The notes under the pieces: generated by a model
What the model saw: the letters and a program-made list of their open reading frames with translations, nothing else
What the model was told of the DNA's origin: nothing
Database searches by the model: none
Translations under genes and position numbers: made by a program
In this document: one piece after another, positions 10,895 to 21,624 of the stretch
Numbering within the stretch: the first letter of the stretch is position 1
Layout: each line of letters starts with the position of its first letter
Assembly (NCBI GenBank): GCA_011109175.1
Contig: RDEW01000056.1
Location: forward strand, 165,815 to 229,814
Direction: 5' to 3'
DNA: 64,000 nt
Source: Dicyema japonicum
Lineage: Eukaryota > Dicyemida > Rhombozoa > Dicyemidae

Positions 10895-12120
10895 TTTGGG
10901 CCGCGTGGTTGAGACCCCTTGGTTAGAAGGACTACTTCTGGGAGTATTGCCTACAAAATCATTTGTAGCCCTTTTTACATCTTGTAAACAACGTTATACA
11001 AATAGACCTAAGACCATATCGGCCTGGGGTCTCTTAGGAACTTTCTGTCCTTTTAATCTGGTGATCCTGGATAACAATTATACAGAGATGGTTGAAATCA
11101 TTTCTGTCTGGCTCACTGGGACATACTTACCCCCCCCCCCAAACGGAGTCCCGAAAAGCTTTGCACTCTCTACGGCTTTGTTCAATTTCTACCTGAGTAC
11201 CATATCCAAGCTGGAAGATACTCTGGTCCTTGTCCAATGCGGATGATTTGATCCTCGCGGCTCAAGATAGAAACATCAGTTCCACCTTAGCTCCTCTCCA
11301 AACAGACTAGATTCTCTAGAGTCTTGGTTGTCAACCAATCACCACTTCCCCTCCAATTCCAGCTTCAAACATAAAATTGTAGCTGAAAATTTTCTTGGGA
11401 AGTCTCAAAAACTCAAAAATCGTGGGAGTAATCTACGACAAATGTTTTACATTCTCCTCCACGTGGACCACGTGGTTGGAAAAGCAAAAAAGAAATTGAA
11501 CGCCCTCCATCGGTGACCGGATCAATCTTTGGCTAACACAAGGAAACCTCTAGAATAATCTATAAACAGTATATCAAGACCACCTTGAACCACGCGAACC
11601 ATTCGGGCCTCATCCTTTGCAGCTTGCAACATCAAATGAAACACATGCACACCGTCCGACCACCTTCACTGAGAATCCACCATTTTCCTTGTGGAAGATC
11701 ACCTTTGCTCTAGGAACCTCGAATTTTTAGACGAAACTACGGAACCAGAACATCTTTTCCATTTCCTGACTTCATGAAGAACATCAGGAAGATAATTCCG
11801 ATCATGAGGAGCCTGTTTTGTTAAGTGGCTAAAATCCCTCAGCTACCTTCCGATAAAACCAAGTCAAAGAGTAGACATGACCACATCTCTACCAAGGCCA
11901 CCCAAAAACTTATTTTAAACGATAACTCTCCCCATTGACGGATGACTCGGAGACTAGACAAACTACGTTCTGGACTCTTCTTATTTTTGACTAGTTTGTC
12001 TCGGCTTTTATAACCAGACCAACTGTCAATGATACCACAAGAAACTTTCTCCTGTCCGTGACCTCCAGTACACATCGAAGACTTGTAGAAGCGGCTTGGA
12101 CCATCTGGGGCTACTAACTA
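10895..12120 (+). pseudogene. LINE family I (Jockey-like) RT and C-terminal region
   Basis: Plus-strand frames encode GVPKSFALSTALFNFYLSTI (motif B), a broken motif C, LDSLESWLSTNHH, and then VDHVVGKAKKKLNALHR. This is the Jockey/CR1-type sequence in which the RT is followed by LGVxYDxxFTFSPHV. The duplicate at 38.5-39.7 kb retains longer frames (NADELILAAQD in place of YADDLI). Several frameshifts; the endonuclease part is absent. A C9 homopolymer (cccccccccc-like run) at about 11132 sits just upstream of the motif B frame. Confidence 0.7.
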
Positions 12121-13473
12121 ATCTAATTGACATCTATAAAACAGAGGTTATATTTACGTCATTTGGAGACTTATTGACTTTTCCCCCTTGCATCTATTCC
12201 CATTCCCCACTCTTATCTAAAATATAAAATGTTTCCACTAACCTCACATTGATATAGTTTGTCATAATTACTTTCCGGATTACATCTTTTTTAGAAGATA
12301 AATGATGAGTCATTCAATTACTTTGACCCAGCGGGAAATTTAGATAGCGTATCTTTATCATGAATGCCCCGTATAGTGGCCGCGTTTCTAAAGACCTGGA
12401 GGAATTGGATGCCGAGATTGTATCTCACTACAAGTCTTCCTCATTAGATTAAGGTAACGCAATAGGTTGTATGTTTTTCTGATACTGAAAACATATAGAG
12501 GAGCTGAAGGTAAAAAAAGGTTGAATTTATTATTTATAGATCAAAATAAGAGAGATATGTTAAAATTGGAAAAATCGATCGGGGACCACCAACGGCATAA
12601 GCACAAAAGCGGATTGTACCATTAATATTTTTAATTAGATTTTGGGGGTCAATTCGTATTTTGAGGCTACAAGGGATTGGCATTAAAAAAAGAGATTATT
12701 TTGATGTTGGAAGACAAGAGGAGATCTCCATAAAGTTAGCTCTCCGGATGATATCTGACGCGAAAGTTAATGAGGAACAGTGATATTACTGAGACAGGTG
12801 AGAATTATTGTCGAAGAAAAGCAAAAATGAGAGAAGACTTATCCATCTCTTTATTCAACCGGGAAACAATTTCGTTCCATGACGACGAATTTTGACTTCG
12901 ATTCAACTTATTGACAATGTCCTCTAGCTCACTGTGTTTTGATAATGTTTCTACTAGAATGCACCTGGATCAAGGGATCAGTAAGTTTGGTATTACATTT
13001 GGTCTTTGTAATAATTTTGTCTTATTCATTTCAGTTTATATTCCATTTAAATTTAAGAGAAAGCAGTTCCAGTTAAGAGCTTCAGGATGACGATGAATCC
13101 CAAGCTCAGTCACAAAGTGTTAGGTCTTAATTAAGAAACAGGTTGTTTTTCTCTTTCAGGTAATAATATGTCACATGGGCCAAGCGATACCTATGGGCTG
13201 CCTGTTAGATTAACCTTGAACCAAGATTAACTTGAATTAATTTTATAAATAATTTATTAACCACAAAAAATTAAATTTAAGTAATTTTTTTAGTCTACTC
13301 ATTAATACAGTCGATATTTCTCCTTTCGAATTTTTTATCTATCAAATTAAACTATTTAAAACTACCTCCACGCGATTATTCGATAAAACATTAATTATTT
13401 CTGCTACTGGATAATACTGAGACTCAAACTTATACAGTCGCAATGAGGGATTTGTTCCAAAGTCTTTTTTAGC
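12121..13473. other. Non-coding part of the duplicated block and flank
   Basis: 12121-13170 is duplicated at 39.72-40.60 kb but has no recognisable coding content. 13170-13473 is unique AT-rich sequence running up to the target-site duplication of the LINE at 13489. Confidence 0.5.
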
Positions 13474-13488
13474 CCAAACCTATTTATT

Positions 13489-16400
13489 TATTATTATAAG
13501 CAACTACATAGAATCATATAAACTATAATTCTATTCGTTCCGCGTCTGAACAATCCTCTTAATTAGCTTTTCCCATCCCCTCCTGTCCGATGCCAAGTGC
13601 CGCAGACTACCAAGGTCTTCACCGTCCTTTAGTAGTCTGGTTACTGATCTCAGGTCACCATTAAGGACTTCCAGAAGAATTATTCTTGGACGACCTCTGA
13701 ACTTCTCCCCTGACGTATCGAAGTATTCTTCTATGACGACGTTTGCTGGCGTGTCTTGTTCTAATCTGAGAATATGGCCAAACAATCTCCAGCGAGCCTT
13801 CATGATCATGGTGCTCAGAGGTCCGGAACCGCATCTTCTATATAAATTTTCACTCCCTACACGCATTGGCCACTTTAGTCCCAAGAGAGATCGAAGTTTC
13901 CTTCTGTGAAAGGAGTCAAGGTTTTGTTCGTCCGTTTTCGAAATTCCCCACGTCCCAGAGTTGTATGTTAGTATGGGCTTCACGAACGCCTTATACAACC
14001 TGATTTGGAGTGATGGCCCGACCGAGCATTTTCTTATCCAACATTTCATAAGTTTTTGCATAGTAACCGTAGATAACAATTTTCTTCTTGCAATGTCTTC
14101 GGAGTCTCCGAGAAGAGAGCCAAGCTTTACGGTCTTCCTCCAACATTCACTATTGCGTAGTTCAATCCACTTAATTTCAACAATATCCGTTTTCTGAACA
14201 TTCAGTGATAGACATCATTTGGCCAAACAGCCTGATGCAACCTCCAAGAGACGTAAGAGTGCTTCTTTGTCAGTCGAGATAAAGTCAACATCATCGGCAT
14301 ACACGATCTCCATAATATCATTGTTGTAATACTTCCGGAGGTCTTGCAGAGCCGATTCAAGGTATATAGCAAACAATACTGGGGAAAGGGAATCTCCTTG
14401 GGGTGTGCCCACTGTTGAAATAATTTCCCGTGACAAACATTTTCCAATACGCACTCGTAACCTCGTGTTTGATAAGAGTATCCGTATCAGAATAACCGAG
14501 TCCTTATCCAGGAAACTTTCAAGCACTTCAATGAGTTTTCCCCGACGGACAGTGTCGAAAGCTCTGGTCAGATCAATTCCAAGGATAGTCTTTGAGCTCC
14601 GGAATCTTTGTTGAATAGCACATTGCCATCTATGGCACCATACTACATCAGCCGTTGATCTCCCTGTCCTAAAACCACTCTGGCTCTGGGCCAAGTACCC
14701 GTCCACCGGCTCTTGGATCCGATTAAGAGTAATTAGGGCAAGGATCTTCCTTAAGGTGTTTAGAAGGATGACAGGGCGCAGGTTTTCAACTGGCCCAGGG
14801 GGTTTATTACCTTTTTGAACTGGTACTAGTATCCCCTTTCCAATTTCTGAAAAGTCCTTGTTTTCTATCATGTCATTCAGCAATTTTGAGAGTTTATCTG
14901 CAAGTTCTGGAGGGCCAAATTTTAGCAATTCAGATGGTATATTATCTGGTCCTGGAGAGCGCCCAGATTTAAGTTTCCTTATCGCCATGCAAACCTCCTC
15001 CGGTGAAATGATCCGTTCAAGTGTTGTGTTCTTAGGCGTGAAATCTGATTTTTCTCCTTTTACAAAGAACAGTTGTTCAATATGCGATGCTATGAACTCT
15101 GTCTGTTCTGCAACATTTCCTATTGTTTTTCCATTTCTGTCATGCAAAATAAGTTTCACTGATTGGCTCTTCCTCCGTATTAGTCGTATAGCCATGAATG
15201 TCGCAGCATTGTCTTTAAGGTTTTCTACCTCTCTGATCTTGCTTTCCAACTGACTAGTGTGATGTAGTCTGTTTAGGAGTTTGATTTTTCTCTCAATTTG
15301 CCTTCGTTCTTGTTTCAGTTTGCAAACAGTCTGAGGATCGACAGTATTTTCGGATCTAAGCCTTAAGTTCTTCTGCAAATTCAATAGGGCTGACACTTCC
15401 GGGTGACGCTGACTGCTATGGGGTTTAAGTTCCCCCAAATGTTTGTCAGCAGCGGAAATGATCCCTCTCATAGTTTCGAGCCATGCCTTTCCTGGTGAAA
15501 GATCCGATGCCGTATTATTAATTGAATCCGATACACATTCTTTATAGTCTGCTTGTACTTTTGGTGAAGAGCCCAAGAGTTCAGTCATATACCTTCTTGA
15601 TCGCGTGGAATCTCCACCACGATGTGTTTGGAAGAAGCATCTTCTATTAGTTATCCCGTAGAGGAACTCCTCCGCAGTTGGACCAAGTCTTAAGCTGAAT
15701 CTTGCTGACACAATTTTGTGATCACTGTTAACAGTTAGTCCTCCATAAGATCTCGAGTCCCGTAAGAGAGATTTGTCTTTTACTCGACACAGAATATAAT
15801 CGATCTGATTATAAATCCTTATCAGATTTCCGGTGGTCGATAGTCTAGTGCCCATCCACGTTGTCTTGTGGCGTGCGGAATGTTGGAATTGAGTATTGCA
15901 CAGGAATAAATCAAAGGATTCGCAGAAATATGCCAGAGCAGTACCAGAATAGTTCCTGATCCCCCTTCCATCTGGTCCAATAAAACGTTCGTGTCCTTGA
16001 TGTACCCCAGCTTTAGCATTCCAATCACCAGCGATAAAGAGGAACGTTGAAAACTTCAGAGAAGATACGACCCCGACAAGTTCTTTGTAGAAAACGTCCA
16101 ATTCCTCTGGGTTTTTGGAAACACGGCCACTATGTGGGGCGTACACGTTCACAATGGAAATTAGTTGCCTGGACTTCCTTTTGGGTCCAATATGAAATTG
16201 AATAACATATATCCTGTCATCAATTTTCCAATATCGATGTAATCTGGGGAGCAAATTCTTGTGAACAGCGAAACCCTGTCCATAGTTTTTATTGTACGAT
16301 GGAAGGAGGATTAGTCTGTATTCTCCAAGGTTTTCATCGAGTCCTTTTCTGAGCTTCGTCTCTTGGAGACAGCAAACAGAGCATCCATATTTTGCAAGGT

Positions 16401-16550
16401 CCAGACATAGTTGGTGCCTCTTTGATCAGTCATTAAAACCCCTGGCATTGAAGGTAAGGGTAGAAAACCAGAAAGGATTATTCAAATACGTATTAGACAT
16501 ATGTGCTATAGAGGGACGTCACCACCTCAACCAAAATATCACCACCTCAA
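13489..16550 (-). mobile_element. Full-length APE-type LINE, family A, with target-site duplications
   Basis: A complete non-LTR retrotransposon in minus orientation. It is bounded by a 15-bp target-site duplication, ccaaacctatttatt at 13474-13488 and at 16551-16565. Its 3' end (left side) is a short TAA-repeat tail rather than poly(A), a pattern seen in several RTE/CR1-type elements. The 5' end (right side) has a short direct repeat containing caccacctcaacc. A 1.7-kb, 5'-truncated sister copy with its own different target-site duplication is at 27502-29204, which confirms mobility by target-primed reverse transcription. Confidence 0.9.
13531..16500 (-). pseudogene. LINE family A endonuclease/reverse transcriptase, one frame with two TGA stops
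   Basis: A single frame of 990 codons runs from ATG at 16500 to a stop at 13531, broken only by TGA at 16426-16428 (codon 25) and TGA at 14215-14217. Order: APE endonuclease (FNARGF, CCLQETKL, VNVYAPHSGR, FIAGDWNAKAG, YNQIDYI, TVNSDHKIV), an Arg/Lys-rich linker, then RT (SGRSPGPDNIPSELL, VPVQKGNKPPG, QSGFRTGRSTADVV, LGIDLTRAFDTV, GTPQGDSLSPVLF, MEIVYADDVDFI). The C-terminal block is LTYNSGTWGI, SFHRRKLRSLLGLKW, ARWRLFGHILR and a tail. The sister copy at 28.2 kb has TGG where this copy has the second TGA. Clade assignment (RTE- or CR1-like) is uncertain. Confidence 0.9.
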
Positions 16551-16989
16551 CCAAACCTATTTATTAATGTTTTTAATTCATACTTTATCTCCCATGTTAA
16601 AAGTATATTTACTATATGAACATTCATTTTCCTCTTCATAGCTTTTTAATAATTAGAATTTTCTTCAATCGATTTAATTTCGAAATTGAATCTCTTATCT
16701 GACTGAGAATTATCTAGATATAAATTTTTTAAATCAAACTACGTGAATTTTCAATAAATTCTGGAGTCGAACAATTAACCAAATCGTTAATTTGTTCTGG
16801 ACCTTATCGGGTGAGCCACAAGACCGGGTGGTGGGATGTAAATATTTACGAATGTTTACGGTGACATGGACGGAATTATGTCCAATGTGACCTTCAATCA
16901 AAGCGTGAGTCCGAGTAGAAGTATCACAAAATGGAATAGACTTGTTTTAAGGATGAGTACATCGCTTCCCAAGTCTGAATTAGGTCGGT

Positions 16990-17400
16990 CTCGGCGAATT
17001 ATACAATAATCTTTGAATTAAGGAAAAATTGATTTTCCAGATAGTTTCGTTTCTTGTAGGAAGAAAATATCGATTTTGTGGATGGTGAGAAAGGCAATAA
17101 GCTCAGTGGAGTTGTATGCGAGGCCTTTTATGTTAAATTGCATGACATTAAGGAATTTCCCATTTTTATGAGGCACGGGGTTCTTTTCGATGTCCTCATC
17201 GAGGATTAAGAGTATCAAATAGGATTTTTGGGAGCGAAAGCCATGCGCCCGCTCAGTATCCCCTATCATCCAGTCCGACTTCCCGAGATCGTTGAACAGG
17301 TTGACAGGGGGTAATTGTAATTCTTTTTGTTGCCAGATTGAAAATGGTATCAAACTATCCCCACGTGAAGGTGAACCACATCAAAAATTAATCTTTTATT
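16990..17400 (-). pseudogene. LINE family B N-terminus with a degenerate 2A-like motif
   Basis: The minus-strand frame from 17353 encodes SYLILLILDEDIEKNPVP, then FLNVMQFNIKGLAYNSTEL, LTIHKIDIFFLQETKLSGKS. The second part is the start of an APE endonuclease domain (N, QET). The first part occupies the same place as GDIEQNPGP in the element at 22.5-25.5 kb, but the essential Gly is Val (NPVP, bases 17171-17194). The frame ends at 17018. Further minus-strand bits to 16822 continue the endonuclease region in broken form. The right-arm copy at 53.5-53.9 kb lacks the 2A part altogether. Confidence 0.7.
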
Positions 17401-17454
17401 GTCTAGAAACAAAAATAAAATTGCGGAAAACAAATTAATTATTAAAAGCACTCC

Positions 17455-18025
17455 CGAGAAAACTTAAATTAGTTAAATTTTCCTTGTGCCGTATTCCTAG
17501 TCATCCTTCCGTCAACCTCGACCATGATCCACTGTTGCGCGCTTGTTCTTCTAGGTAGTCTAGATCGTCAGCCGAAGTTAGTCCCATACCATCTGCCGAT
17601 GGGTCTTCGTTCAAGATAGTCGGGAGTGTTGTTTTGGTCTTCCGCGAAATCTGAATCCTGTGTGTGCGAAGTAGTTGACCAGTGCGAAATTTGATGGGAT
17701 CTAATCATTTGGAAGTGAAAATATCATCTGACAGCACGCCATATTTGCATTTATTATAAAAGTTTGCATCAGAGATCTTCATAGACCAGTTAATCTTGAT
17801 TTTTGAGCTGAGCTATGTGGAAAGAGTCAAGACGGTCCATTTCCCGTTTAGAGATTTCCCAAATCCCAGAGTTGTAGGTCAGTACCGGGATGACAAAAGC
17901 TTTGTATATTCTAAACCTGGTATTTAGTTCTATCCTCTTCTTGTGTCTATGTCGCATACCAGTTGGTGCTTCTTTTGATGTCGTTTAAGTCCTCTGCAAT
18001 TGAAAGTTCACAGAATAAACGGAGT
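17455..18025 (-). pseudogene. LINE family A-like C-terminal fragment
   Basis: Minus-strand frames read IELNTRFRIYKAFVIPVLTY, NSGIWEISKREMDRLDSFH, then AQLKNQD and broken sequence to RRTSAQQW. It aligns with the C-terminal region of the 13.5-16.5 kb element (RLYKAFVKPILTYNSGTWGISKTDEQNLDSFHRRKL). Many stops. The inverted-arm partner is 52855-53415, and a third relative lies at 54.78-55.15 kb. Confidence 0.7.
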
Positions 18026-18331
18026 AGTCGGTAAAGAATACGAATGACAAACAATTCTACAACGACGCAAATTTTATGGGTTTTTTGTAAATAAATTTAT
18101 TTTATTTAAATTTAATTTAATTATTAGGGAGCTTGAATGACCAGCTATTTCCTCTGACAATGGCTATCGAGATTCGCTCTCGAAACTGTCCAGCCTCATG
18201 GAGAGTCTAGGTGACCCTTTGGATCATTGAGTCGATCCAACGGACTAGATCGTTCTCTTTTGGACTATGGATTCCTGACGTCCTAAAAGCAAATAGGACA
18301 AACAAATGATCCTTCAAAATACTTCAGTACT

Positions 18332-18547
18332 TCATTCACTGATCCTCGGCTTGCTTAGAAGCATTACCTGGTTCTGGGAAGGAAAGACCAGTCCTTGTAG
18401 TCGTTGGAACCCCTCCAATGCACTGGACAGAACAAATAATCCTATTTGTGTAATTTTAACACTGGACATCGCCTGAGACACGTAGATAAGGAAAAAAAAG
18501 AAAACCTTCCACCAAATAGCCAATAGGAGAATTGTACCCATAGCCAT
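18332..18547 (-). CDS. Small hydrophobic frame next to the Ig gene
   Basis: A 71-codon frame starting MAMGTILLLAIWWKVFFFF has a strong signal-peptide-like or membrane N-terminus (about residues 3-24), followed by a polar tail with RLQGLVFPSQNQ. I do not recognise a family. It begins 100 nt downstream of the Ig-domain frame on the same strand and could be the first exon of a separate secreted or membrane protein, since the frame ends at an arbitrary stop. The right-arm copy (52.5-52.74 kb, plus) keeps the same sequence but is frameshifted, so constraint is weak or lost. Confidence 0.3.
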   Translation of the reverse strand: MAMGTILLLAIWWKVFFFFLIYVSQAMSSVKITQIGLFVLSSALEGFQRLQGLVFPSQNQVMLLSKPRISE

Positions 18548-18646
18548 TCACCTGATCCATAAATTGATATGGGAGAGGATAAATTACCGAAGCATAACAA
18601 ATCAATAAGCCTTTGTTAAATTATACAAAAGAATAATGTGATAAAC

Positions 18647-19340
18647 TCACTCCACCATTATAGAGGTTAATATATTGATTGTTATGGAGGATACAAGGAT
18701 GGTAACCAACGTTAAGACAAAATTACTGTTTTGAACACGTGTGACCGCAATATATCCAAAAACGTGCATATCATCGCTTAATCTGTTCTTTACAATGCAA
18801 ATATAGACTCCACTCGATTTACTCTCCAGTGATGTTTTGTTTTGGACAAAATCGTTTGTAAAGTCACTGACAAATTTGCCGTCCAACTTCCAAAAGACTT
18901 CAACTTGGTCTCCTTTGAACTTGCACCAATATTGAACAATCTCTCCACGTGAGGTTTTTTTAAAATCAACAACTTTGGCTTTTCTTAAAATCAAAAAACA
19001 AGAGACCGACGGAGTAAACATGTGCGGTAAGAAAAGGTCTCTCAGCGAAAGATCAGACGTGCCAATGCAGTAAAAGTCTTGTTCTTCTCCTTAAAGTTCC
19101 GTATTTTTAAAATCGACGTATCTCCTGAGACTTGGACGGAAAAATCGTCCGACTGGTTAATGGAGAATGAAACATTTCCACAAAGTGAACAGAGGCCTTC
19201 CTGTCGTCCCCGTAGTAGTCCTTCCACACCAACTGAGAATTACTTCAAAACCGACTTTCTTAGCATTGGACTGGAACAAACCAATTTTACGGATTTGTTT
19301 TTAAGGACATAGTGAATCTTGGGGAAAATGTTCAGTTGTA
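18647..19340 (-). CDS. Two-immunoglobulin-domain single-pass membrane protein, partly decayed
   Basis: The C-terminal frame (19021-18647) holds an Ig domain (YWCKFKGDQVEVFWKLDG, then SGVYICIVKN, giving Cys, Trp and the YxC signature) followed by a hydrophobic segment NFVLTLVTILVSSITINILT and a very short cytoplasmic tail. Upstream, KNKSVKLVC, LVWKDYYGDDRKASVHF and DDFSVQVSGDTSILKIRN form a second, more N-terminal Ig-like domain. The last two join in frame if 19153-19181 is removed as a 29-nt GT..AG intron. Two small indels break this first domain and no signal peptide exon was found. Role unknown (cell-surface recognition is only a guess). A degenerate duplicate lies at 52.0-52.4 kb. Confidence 0.5.
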
Positions 19341-20059
19341 CCCCGTTTTCAGTAATCGAGTTGGCTTTTACATGGAGAGTCATTAATACCACTAAGCATA
19401 AAGACGTGTCATACAGGTATTGAGGGAATAATTTGATTGCTAATTTATATTTTTAATTATTCCAGATGGCGACTCCAATTGAGTGCTCTAAGAGGACTAT
19501 TAGTAAATTAATTTATTATAAAGATTTGGGGGTTGTTGGGGTTGGTATTGAAAGTAAATGAAGGTGCCTAGTGTACGCACGTGTGGAGTTGTTTAGGTTT
19601 TACTCGATATTTGGTTATTTTATTTGATTTTTTACTCTCGTGGATGGAACAGATTTTCTGAATTGTTAAATTTTAATGTTACGTCTGTGGGAATTGTGCT
19701 ATCTAATTGTGCATTACTCTTTAATTAAAAATAATTAAAACTGACTTTTTTCGCGCCCTCATTTTGGAAGGTGTTCCTCCATTAAGGGCGTGGATGTGTA
19801 ATCGAAACATTCTCTAATACAACTCATTCAACAAGGAATATTAAGTTACAGTGGAGGTTTTTCTCCTGTCCAGGGCCTCCGTTGACAATCAAGTACTTGG
19901 GCTACCTGCTGCTCGCTTTCTACAAGCTGCTGATGTCGTGGCTATCTATTGTAACTAATATTCATAGTGATAAAAAGATGTTGTCCATGTAAGCATCCTA
20001 CTTTTCTTAGATAGTAGCACTTTCATGAGAAACTTATAGCTTCCCATGTGCGGGAACAC
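19341..20059. other. Unassigned left-arm sequence missing from the right arm
   Basis: No recognisable gene. About 19060-20425, which includes this stretch and the first half of the nested SINE plus the 5' end of the hAT element, has no counterpart in the right arm. It contains a short pyrimidine-rich segment and several frames under 60 codons. Confidence 0.45.
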
Positions 20060-20150
20060 GATTTATTTTAAGTAAAGAACAGTTATGTTAATTAATTGTT
20101 GAAAGAAGGCATGCTCTTAACTTCTTTGGTTTCGTGTGAGTCCCTGTGAG
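20060..20150 (-). repeat. SINE half interrupted by a hAT transposon
   Basis: 20060-20140 matches the 3' half of the SINE at 35364-35690 (agtaaagaacagttat, then ttctttggtttcgtgtgag). The rest of the SINE body (tgacgatgtcactcgtcaa) resumes at 21553-21605. The hAT element at 20151-21552 sits between them. No clean 8-bp duplication is visible at the two junctions, so flanking bases have changed since insertion. Confidence 0.65.
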
Positions 20151-21552
20151 CAGTGTTTCCTAATATGGGTTCCGCGAAGTATAACAAATTTTTTTTATTT
20201 TTTTTAAAAAAATAATTTTTCGAAACTAAGTAATTTAATTCGCGGAGTTTTGTGACAGTGCATATCTAAAATTTCGATCGTATAGATAAAGTAATATTGG
20301 CTTTGGTTTCACATGGACTGGAGACATGGATTTCCTTCTACCACTTTGTGTTGTTTGCGGTGAAAAACGTACGAATAGTGCTATGGTTCCAAAAAACTTT
20401 GACGTCATTTTTCTACCACGCACCCTGAACTTTCAAAGAAAAAAAAGAATATTTTATGCGGAAATTGGACCAAAATAAAGTTCAAGCATCCCGTTTTACA
20501 AAAAATTCAAAATAAACGAAAAAGTAGTGCATGCTAGTTGTGTTGTTAATTTTCGCTAAAATATGAAATCACATATCATCGTCGAAACTGTTATTTTACC
20601 TGCAAACAAAAAATTAGTGAAGATAATGTTCGAAGAAATTGCTGCCGCTGAGCTCGACTTAATTCATATTTCTAATAATTCTGTGAGCAGACAAATCAAG
20701 CATATGTCTGATGATATTAAACCACATTGGTTAAGCGAAAAAAAATCTCTGTTTTTTGCGCTTAAGTGGATAAAAGCTTAAATAAGACGGGAAGAATTCA
20801 ATCCTTGTTTTCGTGACTCAATGTTTTCAATTGGTAGCATGCAAGGAACAAATGAAAATCTATTGAGTTGCGCAACAAAATAACTGTTTTTCTGAAAAAA
20901 AATACAAATATGGAAACGACATATCAAGAATGGAAACTTGGAAATGTTCCCTCATTTGAAAGAAAGAAATTTTAAAGAAATTGTTCCACAATTTGTAGAC
21001 CATTTGGAGTCACTATTTACATGTACAAAAATTATTTTCCACCCAAATCAGTTGAACTCTATGATAGGGTAAGGAATCCTTTTGCTGAGTACGAAACTAC
21101 TGGAAACGAGCTATCATTAAAAGGAAGAAGAACTTGCGTTTGTTTCAAGTGACAGAACGTTTAAAATGGAATATTTACAGCTTGCTGTTGATTCTTTTTT
21201 ATCTGATCATTAAAAAATAATATCCTATTCTGACAAACAAAGCTTTAAGGGGTTTGATGCAGTTTTCAACGACATATCTCTTGAAAGTGGATGTTCTGCT
21301 TTAACAAATATAAACCATAAAAACGCGCGAACCTACTGTATGTGGATGAAAACCTACGTTTATCCCTGTCAAAGACAAGGTTAAATATCACATAGTTATG
21401 CAAGAGACATCAGCCTCAACAATATCATAACTAGTATTTTATTTTTTTTATATTAGTAAAATACTGATATTTGCTAAAAACTATATAAGGGTTCAGCATA
21501 AAATGAAAAATGTCGTTAGGGTTTCGTGCTTTCAAAAAGTTGGGAACCACTG
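20151..21552 (+). mobile_element. hAT transposon, decayed (ZBED/SCAND3-like transposase)
   Basis: Bounded by imperfect terminal inverted repeats: CAGTGTTTCC at 20151 and the complement of CAGTGGTTCCC at 21552. The internal plus-strand frame at 20563-20781 encodes SHIIVETVILPANKKLVKIM, then DLIHISNNSVSRQIKHMSDD, the typical first block of the transposase core in this hAT group. After frameshifts, 20935-21070 has WKLGNVPSFERK and VDHLESLFTCTKII, followed by LKEEELAFVSSDR-like sequence. Catalytic completeness is lost. The right-arm copy (50507-51990, minus) shares the same 3' insertion site. Confidence 0.75.
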
Positions 21553-21624
21553 GTGACGATGTCACTCGTCAAGGCAAGAAGCGTGGTAGATGAATTTAAT
21601 ATTTAGCTAGAATAGACTGCAGAG

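Larger units (their letters stand above)
9250..13170 (+). repeat. Direct duplication, unit 1
   Basis: This block recurs in the same orientation at about 37830-40600 with high similarity by eye. It begins near gtttaccatatattgacatt and ends near caggttgtttttctctttcagg. Unit 2 lacks 9346-10304 of this unit (the hAT fragment) and about 130 bp around 12700-12850. Both units carry the same LINE fragments in the same order, so they descend from one duplication rather than from independent insertions. Confidence 0.85.

Noticed and set aside
11130-11145. C homopolymer run (also at 38742) as a functional frameshift site in family I
   Set aside because: The surrounding frames are broken in several other places and the run length differs between the two duplicates, so slippage during replication or sequencing is enough.
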